A stretch of DNA of 64,000 bases from Dasyornis broadbenti (GCA_013397935.1 VZRN01004248.1:2107103-2171102); one strand, 5' to 3'. Counted from the stretch's first letter, positions 1-12,890 are shown. Program-made: numbers and translations. The notes: generated from the sequence alone by a model not told the origin.

Positions 1-999
1 TGATACCTCGGATTATTTGTCCCAACAGATGAATTGACCTACATTCTTTGCCCAATTAAATCTCATTAGTTTCCCAGCACATCCAATGTGTTTGAGTCCC
101 TCTGGATTGCCTCTCTGTGCTTACACCTGCCTTGCAACAGTCCCTCAAATGGTAAAGTCTATTTATTTCATTTTAAACCTGCAAATGAAGTTAGACACAG
201 TTCAGGCTGTGGTTTGGTTTTACAGGAGTGCCCCCTTGCTCAGGGAATTTAACAGATATCCAACTTTCACAGGTATCCAGAACTATTATAAATCCATTCT
301 CATTTTTGTCCAGCAGAGACTTCTCCATCGGAACACAATTATTGGAGAGATCCCATCAGCGCACAGCCCCGCACCAGCATTCTAACAAACCACTGCCATC
401 ACCGTTCAGTATCCAATGTATTTGTGCCCTTGCTTCTGAGCCTCTCTTTGCTCCTCTCATTTCTGTATCCATCTCCTCTGAACAGATTCTTTCCCCCACA
501 TTTTCCAACTGGCAGAGAAGCTTTTGCTACCACGGAAACAAGAAGTCTTCAGCATCATTAAACAGGCAAGCAGGAAGATTATTCAGTCTTCAGTTGCTGT
601 TTTATTTAACATCTTCAGATCCCAGAACCTTTTAGCATAATCTTATTTACTTGGGAGTTCTGGGGAATTTGTGTTTTTAATTTAAATTCTGAACCGCTTG
701 ACCCATATGCAGAACTGAGACATGGAATGCCTTTCTCTGGCAAGGGGCACTGATCTCAGCTGCTCCCATCACTAAGGTGGAACTGGGAAAGGGGAGGCTG
801 ACGCTACAAATTGACAGAACGTGAGATAATTATCAAAGCAAGACCTCTCCACATGGCTTTGGAATTATATTATTAGCTAGAAGGAATAAAAACCTCAACC
901 CCCCCAAAAAACCCCAAAAGTCAGCAGGCAGACCTGGAGAGCTGAATGCTGTCACGTTATCTGATGATCCCATACACTGCCAAGAAGCTGGATTTTTAC
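1..999 (-). other. EPS8: EPS8 intron (partial, runs off the left edge)
   Basis: AT-rich intronic sequence downstream of the sixth coding exon. Its only notable feature is an A/C-rich tract at 898-920. No coding exon was found on either strand. Confidence 0.8.
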
Positions 1000-1082
1000 C
1001 TCAGTGTTTCAAGCCTCTTCTTTTGTTTCCCACTTTTGCTGTCACTGATTGCACTTTCAATATCTTCATGAATAAAGGTGGC
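1000..1082 (-). CDS. EPS8: EPS8 sixth coding exon, end of the PTB domain (residues 173-200, partial)
   Basis: An 83-bp exon, 27 codons plus two bases, beginning ATFIHEDIESAISDSK and ending KKRLETLR (last codon split). Human EPS8 reads ANLISEDIESAISDSKGG...ALR here, so this is the C-terminal helix of the PTB domain and the basic lysine-rich stretch that follows. The acceptor is ctccttag and the donor gtaaaa. The next exon, expected to begin Met-Ile-Ser and carry the proline-rich segment, is not found between 1 and 999 and should lie left of the window. Confidence 0.95.
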
Positions 1083-3315
1083 CTAAGGAGACAGAGGCAG
1101 AAAACATCGGGTATCAGCTACTGTACCCAGATATACGAAATAAATATCTCCTCGTACATTTAGGTTAGAGGACACCTTATCAAATCCCACTTATTTAAAA
1201 GCACTGGGACAAATCACTTCACGCATAAACAGAACAGAATCCGGGAGTTGGTATTTTTGTCACTGCTCCAACCTCAAGCATTACCATCACACAAGTACGT
1301 AATCGAGATCCCAAATTCGTCTGAACAGCTGTAATTATCTCAAGTCAACCTCTACTGCAGAAGCTACTTTTTTCCCCTCTGCATACGTAATTATTGCTTG
1401 TCTCAAGTATTTTGTTTGTCTCATACTACGAGAAGAAAATCTACTATGGATGGAAGCAGCAGAACCAATATAGATGGCAGCAGCATAAGCATTAAGAGAG
1501 CAAATTGTAATGATGCTTTTTTTTTTTTTTCCAGAAAGAATGACAGCCTCCAAGTTCTCTTTGATGCACCAGAAGATGAATTTTTCACAACACTCCCTAA
1601 TCTGTTCGTCCCTGCCACTCCACAACTGCAGTCTGCCTCCACCAGCGGCCCCACAAGTGAAATTTTGATGCCCGTCTAAAGCATTATTTTAATAGATCTT
1701 GCATTAAATAGGTCATGGCTTCTCGTAGGATTTAGAATGCTCTGTTACAAGCCTTCAGCTGACAAATTCATTTGCTACAAAGGCTGTCAAAGCCTGAATC
1801 TGTCAGAGTCTGGCTCATTTTGCACAGACCGTGTCTTTCCCAGTGCCCTCCTCATGCAGAAGTATTTACCTTTTGGGGAGGAACATGGAACTTCTGCTAG
1901 GACCAGCAGACATTGTTGAATTTAGGATCCAAGGGGATTAAGGGATTTTTCAGGCTATTATGGTCTGCATTAGGGAATATTCATGAGGGATACCTTAAGA
2001 TTACAGAATTAATAGAAAAAACTTTCAGGGATCAAAGGAACTTAAACCCAGAAGAACTCCATTAATCCAATACTCTTGGTATTTACTCTTTCAATTTTTT
2101 CTTGTTTATAAAATATTAGAATGCCCCAAGTAGTATTGGTTTTAATTTTGTTTTATTGCTTGTAACTTCTCACAAAAGCAGGGGAAAGCCAGCAGAGAAA
2201 GACCCAAACTTTCAAACCCAGGAAAGGTTCATGGGCAAGGAAAAAATCCAGAGTATGGCCACAGACCGAAGCAATACTGAAGAGCAAAGGGAGATCCTGG
2301 ACTTCCAAGCCGTGCTTGCACACTCTGCATTTTTGTGTGAACACGGAGGAACTTCTTCAAAAATGAAATGAAAAGAGACCAACTCTACACTTTGGGCAGC
2401 TGGGTCCAAACAGAGCTCAAGAGGGATCCCTGCAGTATTTAACACAATATCACCTGAACTTCTGACAGGATCCCACTTTCCTTTAAAAGAGCAAATTCAG
2501 TGCAACAAATCCCACAAAAACCCATCATCCTCACACCGCTCTCGCTGTGCCAATTCCAAAACTGGTGCACAGTGTGGTTAACAATCTGTTGTTTCAAGGC
2601 AATGATACAAACTACAGAGGAATTGAAAAATCCCCATGAAATTATCAATTAGAATTACAGAGAATAACTAAAAAATATCAAAATGTATAACCTCAGAAAT
2701 AAAGAAGTATTGTAGAATACATTAAAAAAAAATCATTTACACTTGAAGGTAATATTTTAATCAGAGACAATCAATCTCTTTCTTTTGTTTTGCCCCTCCT
2801 GCAAAGAATATTTTGCCTTTCAAGATCTCTCCAGCAGAGCAGAGATGCAGAGAGGTGAGAATGTGGAGGACATTTAATTGGTCAGTGATAAAAAGTAAGA
2901 CAGACTCAGGGCTCAGATGAGCTCTTTGCACATGATAAAATAAATTTGAGATAACTCAAATTATTTTACACCGCTTGTTTCAGAAGTGTGAATGCAAACC
3001 ACTGACATTTTCCAGAGCTTTACCCCTTTGCAAACCTAAATCAGCGGTTAGAGAGCCCAAGAATCAACATTTACAGTAAGGACATCCTGGAACACACACG
3101 AAGGATTCAGCTTTCACACTACATTACTCCTATGCGATACATACTGCACTCCATTTACCAACAAACCACCAGCAGTGCTGATATCATAAGTGCTTTAAAC
3201 TTATTGCACATTTATAAGAAGAAAAGTACAGAATCAGCTCATTTCTCTGTACTGGTCAATCCATAAAGCCTCCCCTACTCAAATAAGTCACGGCAGATCC
3301 CCATTATTGTCTTAC
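1083..3315 (-). other. EPS8: EPS8 intron between the fifth and sixth coding exons
   Basis: A 2233-bp intron with donor gtaag and acceptor ctccttag. It contains a 14-T run near 1517-1530 and otherwise unremarkable AT-rich sequence. No additional exon or transposable element is recognised. Confidence 0.88.
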
Positions 3316-3465
3316 CTTAATTTCATCACACTGGAAGAGATGCAAATCAGGCTTGTTTTGGGTTGGTTCTTTACACACTAATGCAAGAATCGAGTTGTAG
3401 TTGCACGCATTCATCACAGCTTGGCAATGCTGAATTGTGCTTAAAGGAAAATTCTCCAGTTCATT
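3316..3465 (-). CDS. EPS8: EPS8 fifth coding exon, middle of the PTB domain (residues 123-172)
   Basis: A 150-bp exon, phase 0 to 0. It encodes 50 residues starting NELENFPLSTIQHCQAVM and ending HLFQCDEIK. The core matches human EPS8 closely (NELENFPLNTIQHCQAVM; CKEPTQNKPDLHLFQCDEVK). A small divergent patch, NACNYNSI, sits where human reads HSCSYDSV. Acceptor gacag and donor gtaag are canonical. This is the part of the PTB fold that includes the binding-groove strand by family homology; I have not modelled it. Confidence 0.97.
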
Positions 3466-3673
3466 CTGTCAGAAGAGGGGGGGGGAAAAAAAAAGAGGAA
3501 ACACAAAATACCACCTCGCTGTACAGTATCCTGATCTCAGAAAAACTGCATGAGCTAAAAAGGGAAAGTGATAATAAGCTAATTAAAATCCTCAGTCTCA
3601 CATACACCGTTTTTCTGCTCGCTCCCTTCTTCTCTCTCCCTCTGAAAATGAGGCTGTCACTCACGGATCTTAC
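3466..3673 (-). other. EPS8: short EPS8 intron (208 bp)
   Basis: The shortest intron in the window, within the PTB-coding part. Its minus-strand 3' end has a long pyrimidine tract (nine T then about ten C, then tcttctgacag). The intron is kept open by chance in other frames but carries no separate gene. Confidence 0.92.
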
Positions 3674-3835
3674 CTTTGATTCCAAGTCCACCAAACTGAC
3701 AGCTTTGTCATCCACTTGAAGAATCATGTCTTGAGTCCACACTTTGCCTTTGGCATCCAGCAATTTCAGCTTCCTTATTCCATCATCCACTGTAATCATT
3801 GCCTCCTTTCGGTCCAGGACAAAGGTGGTCAAGTG
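3674..3835 (-). CDS. EPS8: EPS8 fourth coding exon, start of the PTB domain (residues 69-122)
   Basis: A 162-bp exon, phase 0 to 0, encoding 54 residues that begin HLTTFVLDRKEAMITVDDGI and end VSLVDLESK. It is nearly identical to human EPS8 starting at residue 69; the visible changes are conservative (Asp/Glu, Arg/Lys, Ile/Val). It encodes the first strands of the phosphotyrosine-binding/PH-like fold, including the KVWTQDMILQVDD block. In the family this domain binds tails of receptors such as EGFR. Splice sites are caccag and gtaaga. Confidence 0.97.
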
Positions 3836-5742
3836 CTGGTGAATGAGACATACATTTAAAAGAAATTATGATTGCAATTTCCCCCATTGTTCAGGAGTGT
3901 CGGTATTTAAATTGTCAGGAAGTAGCAACACAAATTATTCATGAGCAAAAGTGCCTTTGTACACGACAGAGCCCACCTCTAAGACATGAGGAAGGCTGTT
4001 TAGTCCATAATGTCATTTTAAGTCAAGTTATTGTTGCAGCTTGCTTTCTGACACCACTGTCACTGCCTCACTGCTCTAAGGGCTAGACCTGAAGGCACAT
4101 TCTGACATCCTTCAGGTATCAAAGCTAGAATTAAACCACGAGCTTTAATTAGCTTTCTTGAGGAGTGCAAAGCTGTCTCTCTTGGCAAGCTGAATTCAGG
4201 AGGTGCCAGCAGAAGCTTCCCAGAAGCTCCCTGCCAGTGTGGCTCCAGCACCACCCTGAGCTGGAGCGTCCTCATCTCCTCCAGAGCTGCCAGGCGGCTG
4301 CTGATGGCCACCAGGATGGGCTGGCATCTGACTGGGACACCTTATGGACGGGCTGGTGGCTTCTGCGTAGGAAATACCAACTCCTTTTGCTCACGATCAG
4401 CTTGGGATATTCTCCAGGTTCAATTAGCGGCCCAGAAACTAAATAGTGCCTCTCAAACGTCACCTCAGCTAGCTTCCCTGTCATTACGGTTGGGGCAATT
4501 TCTCCTTCAGCATTCCTACGGTGCAAAAACCCCCACGGAATTATTTCCTTTTGTTCAGGCATAAATCCACCCTCATGTTTTTGTTAACGATCTGGTAGCA
4601 CTCATTTAAGCTGAACCATGCTTAATATATGCCTGCATATCTGTCTTCTAAATAACCTGCAAAAATAAAAAAATAAAAATAATAAAAGAGATCTAACTGT
4701 GCTTTCTTCTATTACAGGATAAGAGCGCTCGGCAATTAAAGACAAGAAAGTAGGTGTAAGCTGCATGTAAACAAAGTGTTTAAAAGAAGTGAAGTGAAAC
4801 AAACTCTGCACTGGCTGCCTACCCAGGAGAGCTTAGATTCCAAATGCGAGTACCAATGGTTATGCCAGTACAGGACCAAAACTTATGAAGGAAAATAGAC
4901 AGGCAAGTAGAAGCAACATGTGTGCTCGTCTGCAAGCTGATCATAGCACTGAAGCACTTGAAATTAAGTCTTCTGCACATGATCTCACAATTCACAGGTG
5001 ATTTAAAATCCAGCAGAAAGGAGCTGAGAATCTGTGGCTTAACCCATGACAGCGGCCTGACGGCAGGAGGAGAAAGCTCGAGCCAAAGTAAGGCTGCAGA
5101 AAGAGGCACTGCATCCAAAAGTGCTTCACAGGCTACAGACAGGCACTCAGGCTTGCTCTGCTGAGTATCTGACAGGCGAGAGCAGCAGCAATTCTGCAAA
5201 GCAGCTTAAGGCAGCAAGGCACACACTTTGCTCTTCACACTGGGGAAGGGTCTGTGCAGCCGAATGTATTCAGCTGCCACGCATTCGGCTCGCTGGGGCT
5301 TTGAGGGGTTAATGCTCAGCACTTTATGAATATTCTAATACCTCTGCTGATTGTATCTGATCAGAGTATTCGTTTTAAATATCACCCAGCGTGCCTTGCC
5401 AGCAGCCCAGCGTCATCCAGCTCTGCCTCCTCTGTGCGAGAAGCCAGGTTCAGAGACAGGGCAGCGCAAGATGTTGAACTGATACCCTGCTGAGAAGTCC
5501 TGTCTGCTTGCCAAGCTACACACAACTTTCCTTGCCTTCTCCCACATCCAAATTCCACCTCATTACGGCAAAGCTACAGAGCCTGAGACGTCTCAGTGTA
5601 ATCCATCCCGAAGTGACCCCAGGCTGGCGGGATATTTTGGAAGATGCGCGTGCCTTCCAGCAGATTCAGCCTCAAAAAACACGGAGGCAGAAATAACCAC
5701 GTGTAACCGGAAGCTGCAGCTGGGGTATCGCTCTCGTCTCAC
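3836..5742 (-). other. EPS8: EPS8 intron between the third and fourth coding exons
   Basis: A 1907-bp intron with donor gtgag and acceptor tcattcaccag. The interior is ordinary mixed sequence. I see no repeat, RNA gene or extra exon that I can support. Confidence 0.88.
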
Positions 5743-5810
5743 CTCTACGTGATACCGTGACGTTTCAGAGATGCTGCTGACACTGTCCCGGGCATAATTC
5801 TTCCTTTGTT
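5743..5810 (-). CDS. EPS8: EPS8 third coding exon (residues 46-68)
   Basis: This 68-bp exon lies between acceptor ccctag, preceded by a strong C/T tract, and donor gtgag. It completes Glu46 and encodes QRKNYARDSVSSISETSRYHVE. That is the segment immediately before the PTB domain in EPS8 (human QRKNYARDSVSSVSDISQYRVE, as recalled). Phase is 1 in and 0 out. The conserved QRKNYARDSVSS motif makes the identification firm. Confidence 0.96.
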
Positions 5811-7009
5811 CTAGGGATGGGAGGAAAAGAAAGAGCAGTTATTCACTCGATGCCTTATGCTGATGTTTTGACTGTTCCTCGGAGATACTCTGGACAAGCT
5901 GTACATCCGAGGAGAGGAGATAAGCAGCTGTGGCTCGTTTCTGGATTTCGGCAGAAAATGCCTCCACCCCCACAGAGCCCAGCACAAGGACCATTCCTGC
6001 GTCACCAGAGCGAGCAGAGAGCTGGTGGGCGCAAACAAAAGCCACTTATCTCCCCAGTGAGTCAGGACAGCGGAGGGGAGCAGGGCTCTGGGTGGAAACA
6101 CTTCCTCGGGAAGGTCTGATTAGGAAAATCTTTGGCTAGCAGTGGGATAACGAGCACAGGGCTCACCGCGTTTGTACGAACGCCCTCCAAAGCAAAAGCA
6201 TTTTCTGATATTTACAAATACTGATGTTCAATCTGCAAGACAACAAAGCCACACTCAAAAAGAAGACCTGACTCATCCTTTATTTCTTCATGAAGTATTC
6301 AACTCATTGAATTGCTAATATGCATGGAAATACACAGATACACACCAAAATATCTCTAAACAGAAATATTTTTCAGCTAGGAAGACACAATGCTGCAAAA
6401 CCAGAAACATCGTGTGCCTTTTACTCTGTACAACAGATTCACATTGAACCAGGAGATGAAGGGAAAAGCAAGATGAAGACACAACACACACCCACATCAC
6501 AAAATAATGAATTTAGATGAATGCTGAAGAACACTTTTCAGCTGTAGTGGAAAAAAATTGAATACATTTGGAAGGCTTGGGGTTTTTTTCACTAAAAAAC
6601 CACTTAGGTGCCTGATCTGGAACACCAGGGGCTTTGTTTCAAAAAAGTCATTAAGTGACATGGCCCAGAGAAGTCTAAGGAAGCTCTGGAAGCAGGCAAT
6701 TCTTTTTTCTACAGTTCATTAAAAACCTTGATTTTTGATCTTCAAGTAAAAAAGGCAGCTTGAGTTTGTTCAGAAGGAAAGTACTTGATGTATGTACAAA
6801 ATACAGCAATTTCATCACACCTGGGGTAGTTGGAGGAGAAATAAAAGTGCTTCTGTTGACAGGAAGGTTAAGTTACTTTCTGCAAAACAAAAAAAAAATG
6901 CTGAATACTAAACCACTGCCAAGCACATGATCTGTGACACACAAAGATCTGCAGTGAGGGCACCACGAAGCCTCTTCTGTGACCAGGGCTCCTCCACAGA
7001 GGAATTCCA

Positions 7010-7038
7010 GGTAAATTCCGGGTAAATTCCGGGGTAAA
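7010..7038. repeat. short tandem repeat of GGTAAATTCCG
   Basis: An 11-bp unit occurs about two and a half times in tandem. No function is evident. Confidence 0.6.
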
Positions 7039-7084
7039 GACAGCAGTGGCCTCATTTTCGGTTATCGCTTGCGGAAGCATTTGG

Positions 7085-7310
7085 CACGTTCTACAAACAC
7101 GCCACTATCCCTCCCCTGCTCAGCGATTTTCACCAAAACCAAGTTTCTGACCCCGTCTCCGGCCGGCAGCCCCGCTGCCACGGTGACAAACGCCACTCGT
7201 GCCGCGGAGCCCTCCCAGCCCTGCCCAGCAGCTGCTCCGTTTGCTGCAGCAAGAGAAGTGTGCAGGGCAAACAGCCGGACCCAAGAACACCGCGGAATAC
7301 AAGACTTTTT
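7085..7310. promoter_or_regulatory. CpG-enriched patch in an EPS8 intron
   Basis: About 16 CpG dinucleotides fall in roughly 230 bp (counted by eye), with GC content well above the AT-rich flanks. It could be a small intronic regulatory element or internal promoter, or a GC-rich relic. No TATA box or recognisable first exon is visible. Confidence 0.2.
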
Positions 7311-10273
7311 CAGCCAGGTGTGTGTGAGTATTTCAAAACAGGTACCTTCCGTTCATTAGCCATGATTCTGAAATCCCAGGGCAGAGGATCAGCACTGATT
7401 ACTCCATCTGCATCTACTATTTCTGCTTTTGCAGCATGTTACTTAAATCTTTTTTTTTTCCAGTTGATTGAGTTTTTAAGCACAACACACACACATGCAC
7501 ACCCCAACAACACAGTCAGGAAAGCAGCACTGTCTGGTTTGCTACCTTTCTTTTTTTGTTTGGATGATGATCTGAAGAAGTAAAGTCCATCTGTTCCTAA
7601 CAAAACAAGGGGATTAAAAAGCAGTATCCAGTTTAATCCCACAGGACTATTTGCATCTCTGAGGGGATCAGTTAGCAGTCTTCTGCCATGGACTGTAAAT
7701 GATACTTAAATAGTGTCCAGTAAAAAAGAATATGTGCTTTAAACAAACAAACAATCAATCAAAACTACTTGTTTCAATTAACAATGCACCAAATGCTCAG
7801 TTTTGCGCATTATCTTCTTTTAGGGGAACAAAAATGTGAGTTTTATGCTATTAAATTAAACAAGCATAAGAAACTTTACATCCACTGTCAAATTTATAAA
7901 TGCTGCAAACACTAACAACGGTTGGAGCTGCTTTAAATGAATAAAGAAAGTCTGGCATACGTAGAGGCTCCAAAGGAATTACAAAGCAGAGAGTCCTCAC
8001 ACCGTCCTGGTGAGAACAAGAGTGTTTATGGAAGAGACAGAGCTTGCTGAGTGTTGACCAAACCTGCGGCTGCCTACACTTGAGCCATCTTTATCTTGAC
8101 CCATCAGGTTTTTTTTCTTGCTTTTGCTCTTCCCGTTTTCCCCCGTCCTGCTGCAGAGGGCAGATGGGGGAATGAGCGAGCACACGGGCAGGGCCTCAGC
8201 CGCTGGCTGGGGTCAGCCCCTGATGGTGAAAACAAACTCCTGTTTTGTATGCTCTGTTTCACCCTCCTAATCCTCCCAATCGATCTCAGCCTCTCACAGG
8301 TCCCTCCATGCATGACGAGGTTGAAGTGAATGAAATGCCGCAACAGACACTTCCGATGTGATGCATAAAACCATGAAAAGACGAATAAAACTATCAAAAT
8401 TATTGAGGTTTTTAAATATACTCTACTCATTGCAGCTCTGGCATCCACCACTTAAAATACAGCGCAGCCTTAATACCAGGTTAGCTCAAACTCTGCACAC
8501 CATTTACCTAAAGGATTTAGGAAAAAAAAAATAAAAGAGGATCATGGCAAAAGACACCTGAGTTAAGTTCTTAATCACAATGTATACCAAATGCAACCTA
8601 GAAGAATTTGATTAAAATAAAATCTCTCACAACAGAAAGGCAATGAAGTGAAAAACTGCACAGCATTTCACTTCTAGGTCCTGGATGTAAGGTCTACAAG
8701 CTACTAAAGGAACGGGAACATTGATCCACAGAAAGCAGTTCTGGTCCTGATGCCTGAAGTGGAGAAATGTTACTTCATGTTTTGTGAAATTATTGAACTC
8801 ACCAACCATCAGGAACAGAACATGTTTCTCTTTCCAAACAGATGTTGAAAGACGCTGATCTTATTTCCATTTTTTAAAGCATCCAAACCACCAGAAAAGA
8901 AAAAGCAACCTTTTAACCAAAGACTTTTAGCCAAGTCACAACCACTACCAGGCAGTACATGGCATGGATAAACAGGACTGGAGATTGCTCTGAAATGTGA
9001 TAGCAACCCACACTGGCATGGAATGAGAGTCTCCCTCACAAGCCATCCTCAGAATCCTGGAGCGACAGTATAAAACCTTTCCACACACCATCAAGCAGAA
9101 AAGCCCAGTACTCAGTGTATTAACATTTATCTGCATTGGCCTGATTGCTGGCACCCTTTTAAGAATAAATTGCAGCACAGCTGGAAAAAAAATCAGCTTG
9201 AGGCAGAGCAAAGTGCAGGAGACATGCCCTGAACATCCAGGGACAAAGGTCAAAACCTGAGTTCAAGACAAATCTCCTTTTCAGAGCAGCAAACACTATC
9301 ACTTTCACAGATTTACGCCACAAGCTTCTCTCTGACGGCTGTGTGGAACCAGCTGTCAAAGGAAGTGTGTTGTTTCAGAGTCAGTTGTCGACTTAATTTG
9401 AGAATCAAAACACTGCACGCACGTGACGGCGATGGCTTCTTTCAACGGACTCGTTCACCTGAGGTGCTCGAGATTCCCTTGATGTGTTACACTGCAGCTC
9501 TTGCTCTGAATGAGGCACGTGAGAGCAAAAACACACGGGCAATTCCACTTCCAGCTCCTTATCACAGCCATGAGAGTATAAAAAAAACACTCGGCCTTTT
9601 CTAACGAGGTGCGTGAGCACAGTTTTAGCGGCATCTTTCAGTTCTGCGCTGTACAATAATGTGCCAGTCTGCAGGGAGCTCCTGGTTGATTCCTCCTGAG
9701 GAACGAGGCTGCTCCCAGGCTGGCACAGCCCCGGCACAGCCCCGGGACTGCTGCACGAACTGCTCAGGACAGATGGAGAAGCCCATGCTGGAGCAACAGA
9801 TGACAGCATGAGCCAAAACCCACCTGAGGTGGGAAGATCAGCAAGCAAATGATGAAATAAACTCCGTAAGAATGTGCAAAGAGCACCTTCCCTCGTGGTT
9901 CAGAGACAGATTGGTCATGCAAATAGAAAACAGTTCATTTCAGGAAGGAAATGAGTGAAAAAAAGGGGATGATTTGACACAGGAAAAAAGGCAATCAAAA
10001 GGAAGTTTTTGCTATCAGGCAGGCCCATTAGTGATAGTGATGGCTCCGGTCTAGGTTTCAGCTGAACTGCTCCTGACACCAATCCCATCCCAGCCTCCTT
10101 TCCCTCAGCACTGTGGCCAGGCTGCTGTCTGATGGCTGAGGGGCTGAACAACCACGAATCCCCTCGGCAGTGGGAGCTAAGGGCATAAACTTCATGCCAG
10201 GACATAAACATGGCCCTGTACAAATATAAACATATATAACAATAAGCAATCATCAGGGGTAATAGTAAGCAAT

Positions 10274-10354
10274 AGTAATAATAACAATAAGACAATAATA
10301 ATTATTATTATTATTGTGGTTGTAATAATAATAACAATAATAATAATGATGATG
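10274..10354. repeat. (AAT)n / (ATT)n microsatellite with a strand switch
   Basis: AAT/AAC triplets switch to ATT triplets and back to AAT, then ATG. The first part (aataataattattatt) can pair with itself as a hairpin. The repeat is close upstream of the CR1 fragment. Confidence 0.85.
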
Positions 10355-10494
10355 CTTATTTTAATTTAGTCTTTACAGTGCTTGGAATGAATAGAGTTCA
10401 AGATCAAGTGGTCACTCAGGAGCCCAGGTACCATTTTCACTCGTTGACAGTCATGAATAGGTGGTTTGGTGCAAATGACACTCAAATTTTCCAA

Positions 10495-10686
10495 GAAAAG
10501 GAACTTTTTCAAGCACTGGAACAGGGAAATGGTTGGATCATCCCAATCCCTGGAGGTGCTTAGAAGATGTGTCCATGGGACACTTGGGGACAGGGGTCAG
10601 TGCTGGGCTTGGCAGGGCTGGGTTAACGGTTGGACTACACGATCCTAACGTTGTTTTCCAACCCAAATGATTCCAAGATTCCAAAG
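10495..10686 (+). mobile_element. CR1 LINE 3'-end fragment
   Basis: The segment carries landmarks of the avian CR1 3' end in order: an 'aagcactggaacagg' block, 'atccctggaggtgctt', 'cacttggggacaggggtcagtg', 'ttaacggttggactacacgatc', and the terminal 'ttccaacccaaatgattcc' followed by a second 'aagattcc' tail unit. It is truncated at the 5' side, as is usual for CR1, and carries no ORF. It lies antisense to EPS8. Confidence 0.9.
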
Positions 10687-11743
10687 CACGCTGCCATCAC
10701 TCCCCTGACCTCTGAAGTCCCTCCCAGCCACCTCTCCACCCAAAACAGGAGGGAGAAAAGCTAAGTTACTCCTTGGGATGCTGCAGGGATCAGGCACGGC
10801 TTCTGGAGTTTCCAGCCGGCTGACGTGCAGGAGAGGGGCAGGGGCTCAGGGGCAGAGCAGGCTGATGTCCGAGGGCTTCTGCCCAGGACCAGCTTGCCAG
10901 GGGAAGCCTTGTCCTTCCATCTCATCACCTGTGCTCACTTTCAAAAGAGCATTCAGCAACAGGCACAGATTTCCACAGCAGAGCTTCTCACAGCCTCGCC
11001 CGCCGCTTCTATTTCCATTCGCAGCACAGCTATCAGTGGGATGTACTCACAGTGGAGGAGGATGACCTGAAAATGGCGCAATTTGGCTGGCAAGGAACAG
11101 GAATACATTTCTCCTCCGGAGTGATTTGGCTTTAGGCTGGAGGGTGGTGTGCTCAGCCAAGACAAATACTAGCATTTGTAGCTGCTGAGTGCAACAACGT
11201 TGAGGCGTTTGTAAGGAACATCACATCTGACAGTCCCAGCGCCTGCTGGAAACAGCCTGCCAAACAGGAATCCAAATCCAGTGCACCAACTCCAATTGCC
11301 ATTAATCCTCGTGTCAAAGAAGAATAAGATTGCAAATGCCTTGTCTGCCAGCACAAGCTGGGGAGAAGAGGGAGGTACCGGTCAGACTGAATCCACAGCA
11401 GAGCGAAACCCCTGAGTGGCTCCTCCAGGGTGAATGCCTCAGCTACAGGACCACTCTGAGTTTTGTGATGAATGCTTTATCCATTGCTGCCTTAAAAACG
11501 AGCAGGTGCAACTTCTCTACTTCTCTACTAAACTGAGAACTGAACTACATTTTCTAGTTAGCCTAGAGTTCACTTTAGTAGGAATAAAACCCCTTTGATT
11601 TCAATTTAGTTGACAGATACACACCCATGGGTATGTACATGCACTTTCAGATTAATACGTGTAAAATATTCCCACCACAACATCACAGCCAATATTTAAA
11701 CAGCAACTTAGCACAGAAGTTTAGGGGCTTTTTGCCAACTCAC

Positions 11744-11817
11744 CATAGAGAGCTTTTGCACTTGGCCTTGAGTTCTGCTCCCTCTCCGCCTGAGCAAACG
11801 TTGGGGAGCCATAGCCA
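11744..11817 (-). CDS. EPS8: EPS8 second coding exon (residues 21-46)
   Basis: This 74-bp exon sits between acceptor cttccag and donor gtgagt on the minus strand. It contributes the last base of Asn21, 24 full codons and the first base of Glu46. The translation runs GYGSPTFAQAERE, then an Asn/Ser/Arg/Pro segment, then SAKALY. It aligns with the human stretch GYGSSPTFSQ...SAKALYE, one residue shorter. Polar, Ala- and Ser-rich composition suggests an unstructured linker before the PTB domain. Entry phase 2 and exit phase 1 agree with the neighbouring exons. Confidence 0.94.
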
Positions 11818-12890
11818 CTGGAAGAAAACATTTCTGATTATTTTCTGTGTATTTTCTATGTATTTGGAACACAGAAACAGGCACTGAAAAAAGCCATCTC
11901 CTTATGTGGGATTCCACATACCTACAACATCAGCAACAGAGGGAATGATACCGGATATTTGTTCTGCACCATGAATATGATGAAGAAAGTTTCACTTGGG
12001 CTGCAGGCCCTTCTGAGCCGTTTTTTGTGGCATTAATATGACACCACGCACAACTGGGGTGTGGTGTACAAACAGACAGGACCATCATTCAAGTAACCCA
12101 ATTCACTGCGTAATTAGGATGATGATAATAACAACAGCAAGGACAATAATAATAATGACTATGCTAAAGAATTGGGTGGGATTTGGGGGATTTTTCATGT
12201 GTACGCAAGTGTTGATGGCTTTTAACAATTTTAAGTGGTTTTAAAGTAAAACTTAAAATAACTGCCATTGTCTTACGCAAATGAAAATGCGATATGACTA
12301 CAAGCGTATCAAGAATGAACAATACACGAGTTCACCTTAAAGGGACAACACAAACAAAAACCAACACAGATGTTCTGTTTGATATAGGATATTCAACGCG
12401 TTCTTTAAATCCTCATCATTGCTGCGAATAAGCCCAGCGCCATTCCTGATGCAGGGATCACCCTCTTATCTCAGGCAAGGTGACACTCCCAGGCAGCAGC
12501 TGCTCTCGCTGCTTGCTGGGACACAGGCTGCTCTCACAGATGGACGAGGCAGCCTCATCTTTAATGCATAAAAATGCACTCACTCAGAGCTAACCTTAAA
12601 CATCTCGGGCGCACAAAGACCTCTCCAAGTAACACCATAAGGAAGTTATGGCTACAGCAATTCATTTTCCTGCTCCAGCTTTCCCTCGCACTAGCACAGA
12701 AATCGGTCAGATGGGATCTGTCACTCCGGTTCCGCAGTTTGCAAACCCCTCGCTCTTTCACAGAAAATGCCTTTGCATAATTCCAGAGGGACCTGCTGAT
12801 TACAGCTCTGTCTGAAAGGAAAGCTTAAAGAATGAAGCACATCACTATTTTTTTTTGTCCATAAACAGGAAGTCAACGGCATAACCTTAC
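11818..12890 (-). other. EPS8: EPS8 intron after the first coding exon
   Basis: A 1073-bp intron with donor gtaagg and acceptor tttcttccag on the minus strand. It contains an imperfect ATG/AAT/AAC simple repeat at 12119-12157. No other gene or recognisable transposable element is seen. Confidence 0.9.
12119..12157. repeat. imperfect (ATG)n/(AAT)n/(AAC)n microsatellite
   Basis: Short runs of ATG, AAT and AAC trinucleotides follow each other in an EPS8 intron. The repeat is interrupted. Confidence 0.8.

Larger units (their letters stand above)
5811..11743 (-). other. EPS8: EPS8 intron between the second and third coding exons
   Basis: A 5933-bp intron, donor gtgagt and acceptor catccctag after a long pyrimidine tract. 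It contains a CR1 3' end (10495-10686), an AAT/ATT microsatellite (10274-10354), a CpG-enriched patch (about 7085-7310) and a short direct repeat of GGTAAATTCCG near 7010-7038. No additional coding exon is recognised. Confidence 0.88.
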
